Part shown: positions 33,799 to 43,336 of the stretch, one piece after another
How positions within the stretch are numbered: the first letter of the stretch is position 1
Layout of the letters: each line of letters starts with the position of its first letter
From: Ruminococcus flavefaciens
Lineage (GTDB): Bacteria > Bacillota > Clostridia > Oscillospirales > Ruminococcaceae
Direction of reading: 5' to 3'
Assembly (NCBI RefSeq): GCF_900116855.1
Contig: NZ_UETD01000006.1
Span: 186,001-250,000 of the forward strand
DNA: 64,000 nucleotides
Notes under the pieces: model-generated
The model's input: the letters and a program-made list of their open reading frames with translations, nothing else
Told to the model about the DNA's origin: nothing
Databases searched by the model: none
Position numbers and translations under genes: made by a program

Positions 33799-34161
33799 AT
33801 GCTTAATGAAGTAAAAGTCATCATCTGCGGTAAGGAGTACAAGATAAAGACCGCCGAAGCTCCGAATTACGTTTTCGCCCTCGCAAGAGCGCTGGAGACT
33901 AAGATCAACGAGATCACATCGGCTAACGGTTCTTCTCCCTATGCCGCTTCCATAATGGTGTCGCTGGCTCTCCTCGACGACCTCAACAAGGCTAATCAGC
34001 GCCTTGACAATATCCGCGACCAGACCAAGGAGTACGTTGACGAGGCAGGCAGGACACGAATCGAGCGCGACGCTGCCCAGAAGGAGATCGAGGTGCTCAA
34101 GTCCAAGATCGTTCAGCTTGAGAATATGGTCAAGCTCAAGCAGCTCAGCGACAGCATTTAA
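33799..34161 (+). CDS. zapA: FtsZ-associated protein ZapA
   Basis: ZapA bundles FtsZ filaments. The 120-residue protein has the family N-terminal strand pair (NEVKVIICGKEYKIKT) followed by a long helix and a C-terminal coiled coil (EIEVLKSKIVQLENMVKLK). Length fits the family. It is the first gene of a run with the U32 peptidase and dut; the stop codon overlaps the next start by one base. The zapA-U32 neighbourhood is common in Firmicutes. Confidence 0.9.
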   Translation: MLNEVKVIICGKEYKIKTAEAPNYVFALARALETKINEITSANGSSPYAASIMVSLALLDDLNKANQRLDNIRDQTKEYVDEAGRTRIERDAAQKEIEVLKSKIVQLENMVKLKQLSDSI

Positions 34162-36194
34162 TGAAACAAACCGAGATACTGGCTCCCGCAGGCAGCATGG
34201 AAACTCTCCGTGCGGCTCTCCGCTCCGGCGCTCAGGCTGTATACATAGGCGGAAAGCGCTTTTCTGCACGAAGCAGTGCCGCAAACTTCTCCCTTGAGGA
34301 GATAGCTGATGCAGCAAGCCTCTGCCACAGATACGGTGCAAAGCTTGATCTGGCTGTGAATACTGTCATCTCCGACGATGAGGCTGAGGATTTCTGCGAG
34401 TACATAAAGTCCGCCGCTCAGTGCGGTGTTGACGCCTTTATAGTTCAGGACTGGGGCTGTGCGGAGCTTATCCGCCGCTGCGTCCCCGATGCTGTGCTCC
34501 ACGGCTCAACTCAGATGTCGGTACACACTGCTGCAGGAGCTGAAATGCTCAAAAAACTGGGATATGCAAGAGTTGTCCCCGCACGAGAGCTGGATAAGGA
34601 CACTATTTCCCGTATCTGCCGCACAGGTATCGAGACGGAGATATTCGTTCACGGCGCTCTGTGTATGTCTGTGTCGGGACAGTGCTATATGTCGGCGATG
34701 ATAGGCTCACGCTCTGCCAACCGCGGCTGCTGCGGACAGGCTTGCAGACTGCCCTTTTCCGCTGTGGGAAATAAGGACAGGGCTTCCCTTTCGCTGAAAG
34801 ACCTGTCACTGCTGCCGAAAGCCCGTGAGCTTGCGGATATGGGCGTCGACTCCTTCAAGATAGAGGGACGCATGAAGCGCCCCGAATATGTGGCTTCCGC
34901 CGTTAGCGAGCTGAAGGCTGCTCTTGAAGGCGGTACCCCCGATATGGCTATGCTCAGGGGAGTTTTCTCACGCGGAGGCTTCACCGACGGCTATTACACA
35001 GGCAAAAGGCAGGATATGTTCGGAGTACGCGAAAAGGACGACGTTATCTCTGCCCATGAGCTGATACCCAAGATACATGAGCTGTACCGCTTTGAGCGAA
35101 AGGCTCATACCGCGGACTTCCGTGCTGTCATAAAAGAGGGACAGCCTGTGGTCATAGAGGCTGTTTGCGGCGATATTACTGCTTCTGCTCAGGGCGATGT
35201 CCCCGAGAAGGCTATGAACCGCCCCACCGATGAGGCTATGCTGACAAAGCAGCTCTCCAAACTGGGAGACACGGTGTTCAGCTTTGGAAGGCTCACTGCC
35301 GACATAGATGAGGGACTTATTGTCCCTGCAGGAAAGCTCAATGAGCTCCGCCGACAGGTGACGGAAAAGCTGACAGAGCTCGTCACACAAAAACATACCC
35401 CGAAATATACGGTCACGGATTACTCCCCTGCCGTACCTGCCGCTCATGCAGTGCAGACTGCGGACAGGCTGCCTGTGAGGACCTTCTGCCGCACCGCCGA
35501 ACAGATAAAAGCGGCGGCTGATATGTCGGAGTTTCTCATCATCCCCGAGGAGCTGCTCACAGATGATATTCTCGGCACCGTGGACAGGGATAAGATAATA
35601 GTATCACCTCCCCGCTTCATCACCGACGAGGACAGGCTCACAAGCCGTCTCGAGGAGCTTATCTCCAAGGGCGTCGGCAGACTTTACTGCCACACCCCCG
35701 ACTCCGTCGCCATCGGCAAGAAGCTGGGTATGAAGCTCCACGGCAGCTTCACCCTCAATGTGTTCAACTCTTACAGCGCAGAATATCTGCACGAGCTTGG
35801 ACTTGAGGACTGCGTTTTCTCCGTGGAGGCTACTCTCGGTCAGCTTGGCAGTGTCAGCACAGCTCTCCCGCTGGGAGCTGTCATATACGGACGCCTGCCC
35901 CTGATGCTCACAAGAAACTGCCCCATCAAAAACGAGGTGGGCTGCAGAAAATGCACGAAAAAGCTCATCGACCGCACAGGCAGGGAGCTCCCTGTGGTCT
36001 GTACAAGGGACTACGCCGAGATACTCAACTCAGACAGACTGTGTATGCTTGACAGGCTCGACGAAATACATAATATCTCCTTCGGCGTGATATACCTCTC
36101 CGACGAGGACGCCGACGGCACCAGATCCGCCCTCTCAGGGCGCAAGCCGCAGGGAAACATCACCCGCGGACTTTATTACAGAGGTATCCAATAA
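34161..36194 (+). CDS. U32 family peptidase, RlhA/YdcP-like with C-terminal DUF3656-type region
   Basis: The 677-residue protein opens with ILAPAGSMETLRAALRSGAQAVYIGG and has the U32 cysteine signature GALCMSVSGQCYMSAMIGSRSANRG-type segment (near residues 165-190) with nearby CCGQAC. More cysteines follow in NCPIKNEVGCRKC near the C-terminus, likely an Fe-S site. U32 proteins of this size act in RNA hydroxylation (RlhA on 23S rRNA C2501, TrhP on tRNA) rather than as ordinary proteases. Which RNA is the target cannot be read from sequence. It overlaps zapA and dut by one base each. Confidence 0.88.
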   Translation: MKQTEILAPAGSMETLRAALRSGAQAVYIGGKRFSARSSAANFSLEEIADAASLCHRYGAKLDLAVNTVISDDEAEDFCEYIKSAAQCGVDAFIVQDWGCAELIRRCVPDAVLHGSTQMSVHTAAGAEMLKKLGYARVVPARELDKDTISRICRTGIETEIFVHGALCMSVSGQCYMSAMIGSRSANRGCCGQACRLPFSAVGNKDRASLSLKDLSLLPKARELADMGVDSFKIEGRMKRPEYVASAVSELKAALEGGTPDMAMLRGVFSRGGFTDGYYTGKRQDMFGVREKDDVISAHELIPKIHELYRFERKAHTADFRAVIKEGQPVVIEAVCGDITASAQGDVPEKAMNRPTDEAMLTKQLSKLGDTVFSFGRLTADIDEGLIVPAGKLNELRRQVTEKLTELVTQKHTPKYTVTDYSPAVPAAHAVQTADRLPVRTFCRTAEQIKAAADMSEFLIIPEELLTDDILGTVDRDKIIVSPPRFITDEDRLTSRLEELISKGVGRLYCHTPDSVAIGKKLGMKLHGSFTLNVFNSYSAEYLHELGLEDCVFSVEATLGQLGSVSTALPLGAVIYGRLPLMLTRNCPIKNEVGCRKCTKKLIDRTGRELPVVCTRDYAEILNSDRLCMLDRLDEIHNISFGVIYLSDEDADGTRSALSGRKPQGNITRGLYYRGIQ

Positions 36195-36631
36195 TGAAAC
36201 TTACATTCAAAAAGCTGGACCCGAGGGCTGTTATCCCCACAAGGGCCACCGCAGGAAGTGCAGGCCTTGATCTTTGCGCCTGTCTTGACGGTCCCGTCAC
36301 GCTTGCTGTCGGAGAGATAAAAATGATCCCCATAGGCATAACTGCCCAGACCGATTCCGACGATATCGCCCTCCTCATATATCCGCGATCGGGACTCTCC
36401 TCAAAATTCGGAGTCTCCCTCGCCAACTGTGTGGGCGTTGTGGACAGCGACTACCGCGGAGCATGGTTCGTACCCCTCATAAATCACGGCAGAGAGCCCT
36501 TTACCGTTGAACACGGTATGCGTATAGCCCAGCTGATACCCACCCGTATATTAATGCCCGATATTGAAGTCAGCGACGAACTCACCGAGACCGAAAGAGG
36601 CAGCGGCGGCTTCGGCTCATCGGGTATATGA
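36194..36631 (+). CDS. dut: dUTP diphosphatase
   Basis: The 145-residue trimeric-type dUTPase hydrolyses dUTP to dUMP and keeps uracil out of DNA. All five motifs appear: SAGLDLCACLDG, YPRSGLSSKFG, CVGVVDSDYRG, RIAQLIP and the C-terminal RGSGGFGSSG. The ATG overlaps the U32 stop by one base, so it is translationally coupled. Confidence 0.95.
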   Translation: MKLTFKKLDPRAVIPTRATAGSAGLDLCACLDGPVTLAVGEIKMIPIGITAQTDSDDIALLIYPRSGLSSKFGVSLANCVGVVDSDYRGAWFVPLINHGREPFTVEHGMRIAQLIPTRILMPDIEVSDELTETERGSGGFGSSGI

Positions 36632-36665
36632 TAAATGCTTTATAACAAAAGATAGGAGATCGATC

Positions 36666-36926
36666 ATGAAAAAAACACTCTATTTTCTGCTTCTTCTGAT
36701 TTGTGCCTGCGTCCTCGGCGGCGTGATCGCAAATTCTGCATCAGGTTCATTTGCATGGCTGGGCTGGTCAAGAGGTATCTCACTCAAACCCAGTACATTC
36801 TCAACTGACATAATTTCCCTGACCTTCGGCTTCAGCCTCAGCATCAGCGTGGCTCAGGTCATCTTCATCGCCATCGCGATATACACCTACATCAAGACCG
36901 TAGGCAAGATATGCGCTGACAAGTGA
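36666..36926 (+). CDS. DUF4321-type small membrane protein
   Basis: The 86-residue protein has two membrane segments (about 5-24 and 50-78) separated by a loop with GWSRGISLKPST. It resembles the small DUF4321 proteins that precede mreB in many Clostridia. The ATG at 36666 has AGGAG seven bases upstream; the open frame continues further upstream into dut but that part is a shadow. Function unknown; position suggests a link to cell shape. Confidence 0.8.
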   Translation: MKKTLYFLLLLICACVLGGVIANSASGSFAWLGWSRGISLKPSTFSTDIISLTFGFSLSISVAQVIFIAIAIYTYIKTVGKICADK

Positions 36927-37027
36927 TCATTATTGTATTTTTCGACAGTTTTTTATCACCTGCCTCCCCTTTAGTTTCCGTATTATACTAAATTTTCCGA
37001 CATGGGGAAAATCCCCGCGGAATAAAC

Positions 37028-37056
37028 TTGTACATATTTCCCATTGGTGATATAAT
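37028..37056 (+). promoter_or_regulatory. Promoter of mreB
   Basis: TTGTAC (37028-37033), a 17-bp spacer and TATAAT (37051-37056). The palindrome GGGGAAAATCCCC lies just upstream at 37004-37016 and may be a regulatory site. Confidence 0.8.
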
Positions 37057-37102
37057 ATAATGTGAGTAAATACGATAACAGCATAAATTAAGGAGCTTCA
37101 AA

Positions 37103-38119
37103 ATGTTTACAAAAGATATCGGCATTGATCTGGGAACTGCTAACACCCTTGTATATATGAGGGGAAAAGGTATAATAATAAGAGAGCCTTCGGTAGTTGC
37201 CGTAAATACCAGAACTGATAAATGCCGCTATGTCGGCAAGGAGGCTAAGGACGTCATCGGCAGGACCCCCGGTTCTATCGTTGCCGTAAGACCTCTCAAG
37301 GACGGCGTTATCGCTGACTTCGACATCGCGACGACTATGCTTCAGGAATTCATTAGGAAAGCCCTCAAGGGCACCCTTTTCACCAAAGCCAATGTTATCA
37401 TCTGTATTCCCTCGGGCGTTACCGCCGTTGAGAGACGTGCTGTACGCGAATCCTGCAAGAAGGCAGGCGCTAACAACGTCCTCATCATCGAGGAGCCTAT
37501 GGCTGCGGCTATCGGCGCAGGTCTCCCCACAAACGAGCCCGCAGGCAGCATGATAGTGGATATCGGCGGCGGCACCAGCGAGGTGGCTGTTATATCCATG
37601 GGCGGCATCGTGGCTTCACGCTCTGTAAGATGTGCAGGCGACGAGTTCGATGCGGCTATCATCAACTATATCAAGAAAAAGTACAACCTCCTCATAGGCG
37701 AAAGAACTGCCGAAAACATCAAGCTTGATATCGGCTCCGCTTTCCCAAGTGAGAAGGAGGAGTCTCAGGAGATCAAGGGAAGAAACCTCCTCAACGGTCT
37801 CCCCGAGAATATCATCGTTACATCCGCGGAGATCCGCGATGCTCTGGTAGAGCCCCTTTCAAGGGTCATCGACGCTATCAAGTCCACCCTTGAGGAAACT
37901 CCTCCCGAGCTTTCCGCAGACATCATCGACCACGGCATTACCCTCGCAGGCGGCGGCGCCCTCCTGAGAGGTCTGGACAAGCTCATCAACCGCGAGACGG
38001 GTATGCCCGTTTATATCGCGGAATATCCGCTGGACTGCGTTGCAGAAGGCACAGGCAAGATACTGGAGAACATCAGCGATTATCAGGACGCTCTCACCGA
38101 AAACGTCAAGTACTATTAA
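37103..38119 (+). CDS. mreB: Rod-shape actin homologue MreB
   Basis: This 338-residue actin-like ATPase moves along the membrane and organises side-wall synthesis. It begins with [20 protein letters not shown] (phosphate 1 motif), and has [15 protein letters not shown] (phosphate 2) and [17 protein letters not shown] (adenosine motif). It heads mreB-mreC-mreD-mrdA under a strong promoter. Ruminococcus-type cells are often coccoid, so a full set of elongation genes is notable but not unique. Confidence 0.96.
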   Translation: MFTKDIGIDLGTANTLVYMRGKGIIIREPSVVAVNTRTDKCRYVGKEAKDVIGRTPGSIVAVRPLKDGVIADFDIATTMLQEFIRKALKGTLFTKANVIICIPSGVTAVERRAVRESCKKAGANNVLIIEEPMAAAIGAGLPTNEPAGSMIVDIGGGTSEVAVISMGGIVASRSVRCAGDEFDAAIINYIKKKYNLLIGERTAENIKLDIGSAFPSEKEESQEIKGRNLLNGLPENIIVTSAEIRDALVEPLSRVIDAIKSTLEETPPELSADIIDHGITLAGGGALLRGLDKLINRETGMPVYIAEYPLDCVAEGTGKILENISDYQDALTENVKYY

Positions 38120-38130
38120 GGAGGAGCGCC

Positions 38131-38997
38131 ATGCGTGATTTCTTAAAAAGCACCCGTTTCAAGATACTTCTTGGCTTTCTCGCCTTCCTTGTGGGCATTA
38201 TGATATATGCTGTCACCAAGGGCGGCTATTCCGTTTCGGGAGCTTCATTTATCAACACCATCACCAAGCCCTTCCGCGCTGCCTCAAACGGCATAAGCAT
38301 GAAGATGGAGGGCACGGTTGATAAGCTCTCCAACGCGGATAAGTATTACGAGGAAAACCAGAAGCTGAAAAAGCAGATAGGCGAACTCAATGCTCAGCTC
38401 ACCGAGTACGACGCCATAAAGGCTGAGGTGGAGGAGCTCAGAAAGTTCGTTTCCATAAAGGAGGAGCATGAGGACTATATGCTCTCACAGCCCTGCGGCG
38501 TTCTGGGCTATGTCACCAACGATCCCTTCAAGTCCTTCACTATCGACAAGGGCTCGGCAGACGGCATTCTCGTGAACTGTCCCGTTGTTACCGCCGAGGG
38601 ACTGGTGGGCATTACCGTTGAGGTGTCCGAGCACGTTTCCACCGTAAGGACTATCCTCTCACCCGATCTTTCCGTAGCCGCAATGGCTTCATCATCAAGT
38701 GCCGATCAGGGCATTATCGAGGGCAATGTGCTCTCATCGGAAAGCGGTCAGACCAAGCTCATACACGTTCCAAAGAAGAACAAGCTCAAGCGCGGCGACC
38801 TCATGATCACCACGGGAACCAGCGGACTCTTCCCCAAGGATTACCCCATAGGTACCATCCTCGATATCGGCCTCGACTCCAACGGTCTTTCAGTATGCGC
38901 CGATATACAGCCTTGTGTGGACGTTACCCGTCTTACCTCTGTCATCGTTATAACCGATTTCAGCGGCAAGAAGGAGGAAGACAAGGATGAGGATTAG
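38131..38997 (+). CDS. mreC: Rod-shape protein MreC
   Basis: The 288-residue bitopic protein has one membrane segment (about 10-29), a coiled coil (KYYEENQKLKKQIGELNAQL) and a C-terminal beta domain (VVTAEGLVGITVEVSEH, LIHVPKKNKLKRGDLMITTG). MreC binds and activates the elongation PBP. It overlaps mreD by 11 bases. Confidence 0.92.
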   Translation: MRDFLKSTRFKILLGFLAFLVGIMIYAVTKGGYSVSGASFINTITKPFRAASNGISMKMEGTVDKLSNADKYYEENQKLKKQIGELNAQLTEYDAIKAEVEELRKFVSIKEEHEDYMLSQPCGVLGYVTNDPFKSFTIDKGSADGILVNCPVVTAEGLVGITVEVSEHVSTVRTILSPDLSVAAMASSSSADQGIIEGNVLSSESGQTKLIHVPKKNKLKRGDLMITTGTSGLFPKDYPIGTILDIGLDSNGLSVCADIQPCVDVTRLTSVIVITDFSGKKEEDKDED

Positions 38998-39565
38998 AAC
39001 TACCCGTGAGCAGCATATCCTCCGCTTCAAGACCACTCTGCGGTGGATGATTTACTACCTGCTCATTTTCATAAGCTTCATCATAATGACCTCGGGCACT
39101 CTCTATAAGCCCATACTGCTTGTGCCGCTGGCTGTGGGTATAGCTGTCAACAACAACATCTATGCCTCTGCGGTAACAGGAGCCATCTGCGGATTTCTCA
39201 TCGACATCTGCTGCGGCAAGCTCTTCGGCTACAACGCCGTCATACTCACGGTGTTCTGTATCGCAGCAAATCTGGTATTTGAGCTGTATCTGAAGGACAG
39301 GTTCATCAACTACTTCATCATTACTGCTGCCGCTGCTTTTTTACAGTGCTGGCTGGATTACAAGTTCTACTACCAGATATGGGACTATGAGCACGTCGGA
39401 CGCATATTCAGGAAGGTCTCCATGAAGGTATGGCTGTATACGGTCATTTCGTCAGTATTCGTGTTCCTTGTGCTGAAGCTGGTAAACCGTCTCCTCATGC
39501 CCCGTGAGCACCTGACTATCGAGGAGGCTATCAACACTAACATACAGACAGAAAACAGAAGATAA
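38987..39565 (+). CDS. mreD: Rod-shape membrane protein MreD
   Basis: The 192-residue protein is almost all membrane segments (about five or six), including the G(A/F)xCGFLIDxxCGKLFGYNA-type stretch common to MreD. Family sequence conservation is low; position after mreC and topology make the call. It works with MreC and the SEDS-PBP elongation complex. Confidence 0.88.
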   Translation: MRIRTTREQHILRFKTTLRWMIYYLLIFISFIIMTSGTLYKPILLVPLAVGIAVNNNIYASAVTGAICGFLIDICCGKLFGYNAVILTVFCIAANLVFELYLKDRFINYFIITAAAAFLQCWLDYKFYYQIWDYEHVGRIFRKVSMKVWLYTVISSVFVFLVLKLVNRLLMPREHLTIEEAINTNIQTENRR

Positions 39566-39572
39566 AGACACA

Positions 39573-39594
39573 GACCGCACTTTCCCGTGCGGTC
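39573..39594 (+). promoter_or_regulatory. Hairpin between mreD and mrdA
   Basis: GACCGCAC and GTGCGGTC form a perfect 8-bp stem with loop TTTCCC. No U-tract follows, so it may tune or stabilise the mrdA message. Confidence 0.45.
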
Positions 39595-39617
39595 ATAATC
39601 ATAAAGGAGGCAGACCT

Positions 39618-41891
39618 TTGAAAGGATTTGCGGAAAATCTCAAATCTATCATTATAATACTGCTGGTAGTTGCGCTGGCGCTCCTCAGCTCCTTCCGCCT
39701 TATGAAAATTCAGGTGGTGGGCGACAAGGAGATAGCTACGCCCCAGCTCTATGAGCCGGGCACCCTCACTTACACCAAGGGCGTAAAGGCTACCCGAGGA
39801 GAGATAATGGACTATGCGGGTAATGTGCTCATCACCAATGACTCCCGTACAGACCTTGTGCTCCAGATGGCTTTCTTCCCCACCGACCTTCAGGAGGGAA
39901 ACAAGGCGCTGCTGGGCATTTACAGAGCCCTTGAGGAAAGAGGCATAAAGTTCGAGGAGAGCATCCCCATATCTTTCAGCAAGCCCTATGTGTTCAAATC
40001 CAATGACACCGAGGAGCTTATCTCTGACCTCAACCTCAACGTTTATGCCACTGCGGAAAACTGCATAGACAAGCTCATTTCCGACTATGAGATAGACGAG
40101 AAGTACACCGACGAGGAGAAGCGTATCATCGCAGGTATGCGCTATCAGATGATAGACAAGGACTTCTCATACAGCAACGACCTGCTGCTGGCTGAGGGAG
40201 TGGACGAGCAGACTGTCATCGACATGAAGGAGCTTGGAAACTTCTACCGCGGCATCGAAGCTGTTGACGCTTCCGAAAGACGTATAGTCCGCGGAGATAT
40301 TCTCCCCCACGAGCTGGGCACAGTCGGTCCTATCTACGCCGAGGAGTACGACGAGCTGAAAACAAAGGGCTACAGCTACAACGACACCCTTGGAAAAAGC
40401 GGTATCGAAGCTGCTATGGAGACTCCCCTCCGCGGTGTCAACGGCGAGGAGCAGATAGCTGTCAAGGACGGAAAGGTCCGCGACGTAAAGACGATCTCCG
40501 AAGCCACCTCAGGCGAGACTATAAAGCTCACAGTGGACGGAAGCTTCCAGCTGAAGCTGCAAGGCATACTTGATAACTTCATCGCAGGCTTCCCTGCTAT
40601 CAACCCGAAGCCCGGCATACTCGATGCCAAGTGCGGAGCTATCTGCGTACTGGACGCTAAAACAGGTGCCGTTAAGGGCATGGCTTCCGCACCCACATAC
40701 AACCTCAAGGACTATTCGGAAAACTACGATTACTTCCTTCAGGCTGCAAATTCGCCTCTGGTAAACCGCTGCACCTACGGTCTCTACCGTCCCGGCTCCA
40801 CATTCAAGACCGTTACCGCTACGGCAGCTCTCAATGAGGGCGTGGTAACAGGCGGAACCCCTCTGGTATGTAATCAGGGCTACGATTTCTACGGCACCCA
40901 TTACTCCTGTACGGGATATCACGGCAATATCACCGTGCGCCGTGCCATTGAGGTATCATGTAACTCCTATTTCTATGAAGTTTCCCGAATGCTGGGTATC
41001 GACAACATCACAAAGTATGCAAAGCTCTACGGACTCGGCTCCAGTACGGGCATTGAGACAGGGGACGCTCCCGGTTATCTCTGTAACCCCGAGACCTTTG
41101 CCGAGAACGGTCAGGAATGGTATGTCGGTTATGTTATTCAGGCAGGTATCGGTAACCAGGACTGCGGTATGACTCCCCTTCAGATGGCTGTTGTGGCAAA
41201 CACCATCGCTAACCGCGGCGTAAGATATCAGCCATATCTGGTAGACAGCTACTACAGCTACGGCTCGGGCAGTCTTATCAAAAAGACCGAGCCCACTATC
41301 GCTCAGCAGATCGAGCTCAACACTCCCGACCTCTATGACTTCATCATAGGCGGTATGATAGACGCATCTCACAATATGCCTGCAAACCACTCTCTCAGCA
41401 ACCTTGGCTTTGATGTGGCAATAAAGACAGGTACTCCTCAGACAGGCGCAAACCTCGAAAAGCAGAACTCCTTCTTCATCGGCTTTGCTCCCGCAAATAA
41501 CCCCGAGATAGCCTTCGCAGGCGTCATCGAGGACGGTGAGTACTCAAAGTATATGATACGCGATATCATTCTCGCCTATCAGGAATGCTACGGACTTAAC
41601 GGCGTAAAGCCCACAAAGCAGAAGCTTCCCGAGGAGATACGTCCCGAGCTTACCACCACCTCCTCTACCGAATCTACCACAACAACTACTACAACTACCA
41701 CAGCGGAGATAACCACAGAGCCCTATACCGAGCCTGCCAATGAGACTCCCTACAACGAGCAGCAGCCTTGGACACCTCAGGAACAGCAGCCTTGGACAGA
41801 ATATCCCGCAGCTGTTCCCACTGAACCCGTTATCCCCTATGACCCCAATGCATACGCTCCCGAGGCTTCTCAGGACCCCAACTATAACTGA
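39618..41891 (+). CDS. mrdA: Elongation penicillin-binding protein PBP2 (MrdA)
   Basis: This 757-residue class B transpeptidase starts at TTG after AAAGGAGG. It has one membrane segment (about 11-26), a large pedestal with an inserted helical region, and the active-site motifs STFK (394-397), SCN in VSCNSYFYE, and KTG in IKTGTPQ. It cross-links side-wall peptidoglycan with RodA. No rodA lies here. The last 75 residues are a Thr-run followed by a Pro/Glu/Tyr-rich tail with PWTPQEQQPW repeats, an outside-facing extension not typical of the family. Confidence 0.92.
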   Translation: MKGFAENLKSIIIILLVVALALLSSFRLMKIQVVGDKEIATPQLYEPGTLTYTKGVKATRGEIMDYAGNVLITNDSRTDLVLQMAFFPTDLQEGNKALLGIYRALEERGIKFEESIPISFSKPYVFKSNDTEELISDLNLNVYATAENCIDKLISDYEIDEKYTDEEKRIIAGMRYQMIDKDFSYSNDLLLAEGVDEQTVIDMKELGNFYRGIEAVDASERRIVRGDILPHELGTVGPIYAEEYDELKTKGYSYNDTLGKSGIEAAMETPLRGVNGEEQIAVKDGKVRDVKTISEATSGETIKLTVDGSFQLKLQGILDNFIAGFPAINPKPGILDAKCGAICVLDAKTGAVKGMASAPTYNLKDYSENYDYFLQAANSPLVNRCTYGLYRPGSTFKTVTATAALNEGVVTGGTPLVCNQGYDFYGTHYSCTGYHGNITVRRAIEVSCNSYFYEVSRMLGIDNITKYAKLYGLGSSTGIETGDAPGYLCNPETFAENGQEWYVGYVIQAGIGNQDCGMTPLQMAVVANTIANRGVRYQPYLVDSYYSYGSGSLIKKTEPTIAQQIELNTPDLYDFIIGGMIDASHNMPANHSLSNLGFDVAIKTGTPQTGANLEKQNSFFIGFAPANNPEIAFAGVIEDGEYSKYMIRDIILAYQECYGLNGVKPTKQKLPEEIRPELTTTSSTESTTTTTTTTTAEITTEPYTEPANETPYNEQQPWTPQEQQPWTEYPAAVPTEPVIPYDPNAYAPEASQDPNYN

Positions 41892-41894
41892 TAA

Positions 41895-41934
41895 ATGCCC
41901 CTGTGTGTTCAGATGAGCACTCGGGGGCAATATT
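41895..41934 (+). terminator. Terminator after mrdA
   Basis: TGCCCC and GGGGGCA form a stem with a short inner GTG/CAC pair; AATATTATTTTC follows. Confidence 0.6.
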
Positions 41935-41959
41935 ATTTTCACATACCGCAATTATTGTA

Positions 41960-41988
41960 TTGACACTATTGTGCATATGATGTATAAT
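41960..41988 (+). promoter_or_regulatory. Promoter of vanW-like gene
   Basis: A perfect TTGACA (41960-41965), 17-bp spacer and perfect TATAAT (41983-41988), 20 bases before the start codon. Confidence 0.85.
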
Positions 41989-42007
41989 TGTTATAAAAAA
42001 AACAAAC

Positions 42008-42853
42008 ATGGAGATGACAATTATAAAACGCAGACTTTTCTGTGAGATATCCCCACTGACCTATGCTATTTCCGAGAAGAAATGCATTTTTCTCAGGTCC
42101 GTCAAGAACCTCCTCACTGCAAGGCATCTTGCCGCTTCCAAGCAGGAGGAGCCGCTGGAGTATCTCATTTATAAACATAATTCACTCATCAGGCGAAGAC
42201 TCGGCAACGTAAACATGGCGCTTCAGGAGAACAAGGCGGTAAACCTGTCACTGGCTGCTCCCAGAATAAACGGCATTATCATACGTCCCCACGAGACCTT
42301 CTCCTTCTGGTATCTGGTGGGCAAACTCACCGAGAAAAAGGGCTTCAAGGAGGGACTCACCATATTTGCGGACCACCCGTCTTCGGGAGTTGGCGGAGGA
42401 ATGTGCCAGATGACCAACCTCATACACTGGATGATACTCCACTCGGATATGGATATCACCGAGCACCACCACCACGACGGTCTGGACCTTTTCCCCGATT
42501 TTCAGCGAAAGATACCCTTCGGCACTGGTACTTCCATAATGTATAACTACCTTGACTACCGCTTCACCAATAATACGGACAGGACTTATCAGCTCCTTGT
42601 ACACACTACGGACGAGTACCTCTGCGGTGAGCTGAGAGCGGACAAGCGTCAGCGTTACAAGTACCATATTTCCGCCGAAAACGTTTTCTTTTCCCGTGAA
42701 AACGGGACCGTCTACCGCAACGGTGAGATATATCGCGACAAGGTGGACTGCAAAACAGGCAACCACATCGAGAAGAAGCTTATCCGAAAAAATCACGCTA
42801 AGGTCATGTACGATACGGCAGGTCTGGAGATAAGGGAGGAAGCTCACTCATAA
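42008..42853 (+). CDS. VanW family protein
   Basis: The 281-residue protein matches VanW in length and in the blocks FSFWYLVGKLTEKKGFKEGL, GVGGGMCQMTNLIHWMI and HHHDGLDLFPDF. VanW accompanies some vancomycin-resistance clusters but its biochemical role is unknown, and most homologues, as here, have no resistance genes nearby. There is no signal peptide, so it is probably cytoplasmic. Start is uncertain between the first ATG and one six bases later. It has a consensus promoter, so it is likely well expressed. Confidence 0.85.
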   Translation: MEMTIIKRRLFCEISPLTYAISEKKCIFLRSVKNLLTARHLAASKQEEPLEYLIYKHNSLIRRRLGNVNMALQENKAVNLSLAAPRINGIIIRPHETFSFWYLVGKLTEKKGFKEGLTIFADHPSSGVGGGMCQMTNLIHWMILHSDMDITEHHHHDGLDLFPDFQRKIPFGTGTSIMYNYLDYRFTNNTDRTYQLLVHTTDEYLCGELRADKRQRYKYHISAENVFFSRENGTVYRNGEIYRDKVDCKTGNHIEKKLIRKNHAKVMYDTAGLEIREEAHS

Positions 42854-42892
42854 TGACGTTGCCCCGAAGGCTCTGAGAACAGCATTATCACA

Positions 42893-42965
42893 TTATCAGA
42901 TTATCACTATTACGATTTAATATGATAAAGTACATTGTGCTAAAAAGCAACTGATAATCTGATAA
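42893..42965. repeat. 14-bp inverted repeat pair
   Basis: TTATCAGATTATCA (42893-42906) and its exact complement TGATAATCTGATAA (42952-42965) frame a 45-base AT-rich loop. Half-copies of CATTATCA precede the left arm. It resembles a tiny non-autonomous element. Confidence 0.5.
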
Positions 42966-42990
42966 ACTGAGAATGTGTACCGATAAGAAT

Positions 42991-43012
42991 AAGGGCGGAG
43001 CTATCCGCCCTT
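42991..43012 (+). terminator. Terminator after vanW-like gene
   Basis: AAGGGCGGA and TCCGCCCTT form a 9-bp stem with loop GCTA, followed by TAATATTG. Confidence 0.6.
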
Positions 43013-43021
43013 TAATATTGA

Positions 43022-43058
43022 AAAAACGGGAGCTTTTATATGTTAAAGTCCCGTTTTT
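43022..43058 (-). terminator. Terminator of the XRE regulator gene
   Basis: AAAAACGGGA and TCCCGTTTTT pair over 10 bp; the minus-strand product ends in a T-run. It overlaps the stop codon of the regulator. Confidence 0.7.
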
Positions 43059-43275
43059 ATTTATATAGCCTTTTATCATTCGTTCTTCCCAGTATATAAT
43101 CAGCGGAAACACCGTAGAAATTTGCAAGTGTAACAAGGTGACGTATCGGCAATTCTCTTTCTCCTGTTTCATAACGTGAATACTGTGGCTGTGTAGTGTT
43201 TAAAAGATTTGCTATATCTATTTGCTGTAGGTCTTTATCTTCACGGAGATCTTTTAACCGTTGTAAATAGTACAC
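43057..43275 (-). CDS. XRE-type helix-turn-helix regulator
   Basis: The 72-residue protein is a single XRE/Cro-like HTH domain (LRLKDLREDKDLQQIDIANLL-type start, QPQYSRYETGERELP recognition region, LVTLANFYGVSADYILGR). It starts with GTG after an AAAGGCGGTG site. No second domain is present, so it is a minimal DNA-binding protein, probably a dimer. It is divergent from a small membrane protein gene. Two similar palindromes overlap and follow that gene's promoter and are its best operator candidates. Confidence 0.88.
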   Translation of the reverse strand: MYYLQRLKDLREDKDLQQIDIANLLNTTQPQYSRYETGERELPIRHLVTLANFYGVSADYILGRTNDKRLYK

Positions 43276-43336
43276 AAAAGCACCGCCTTTATTTTATATT
43301 ATCAACTAAAGTTTATCATAGATTACTAAGATTGTA

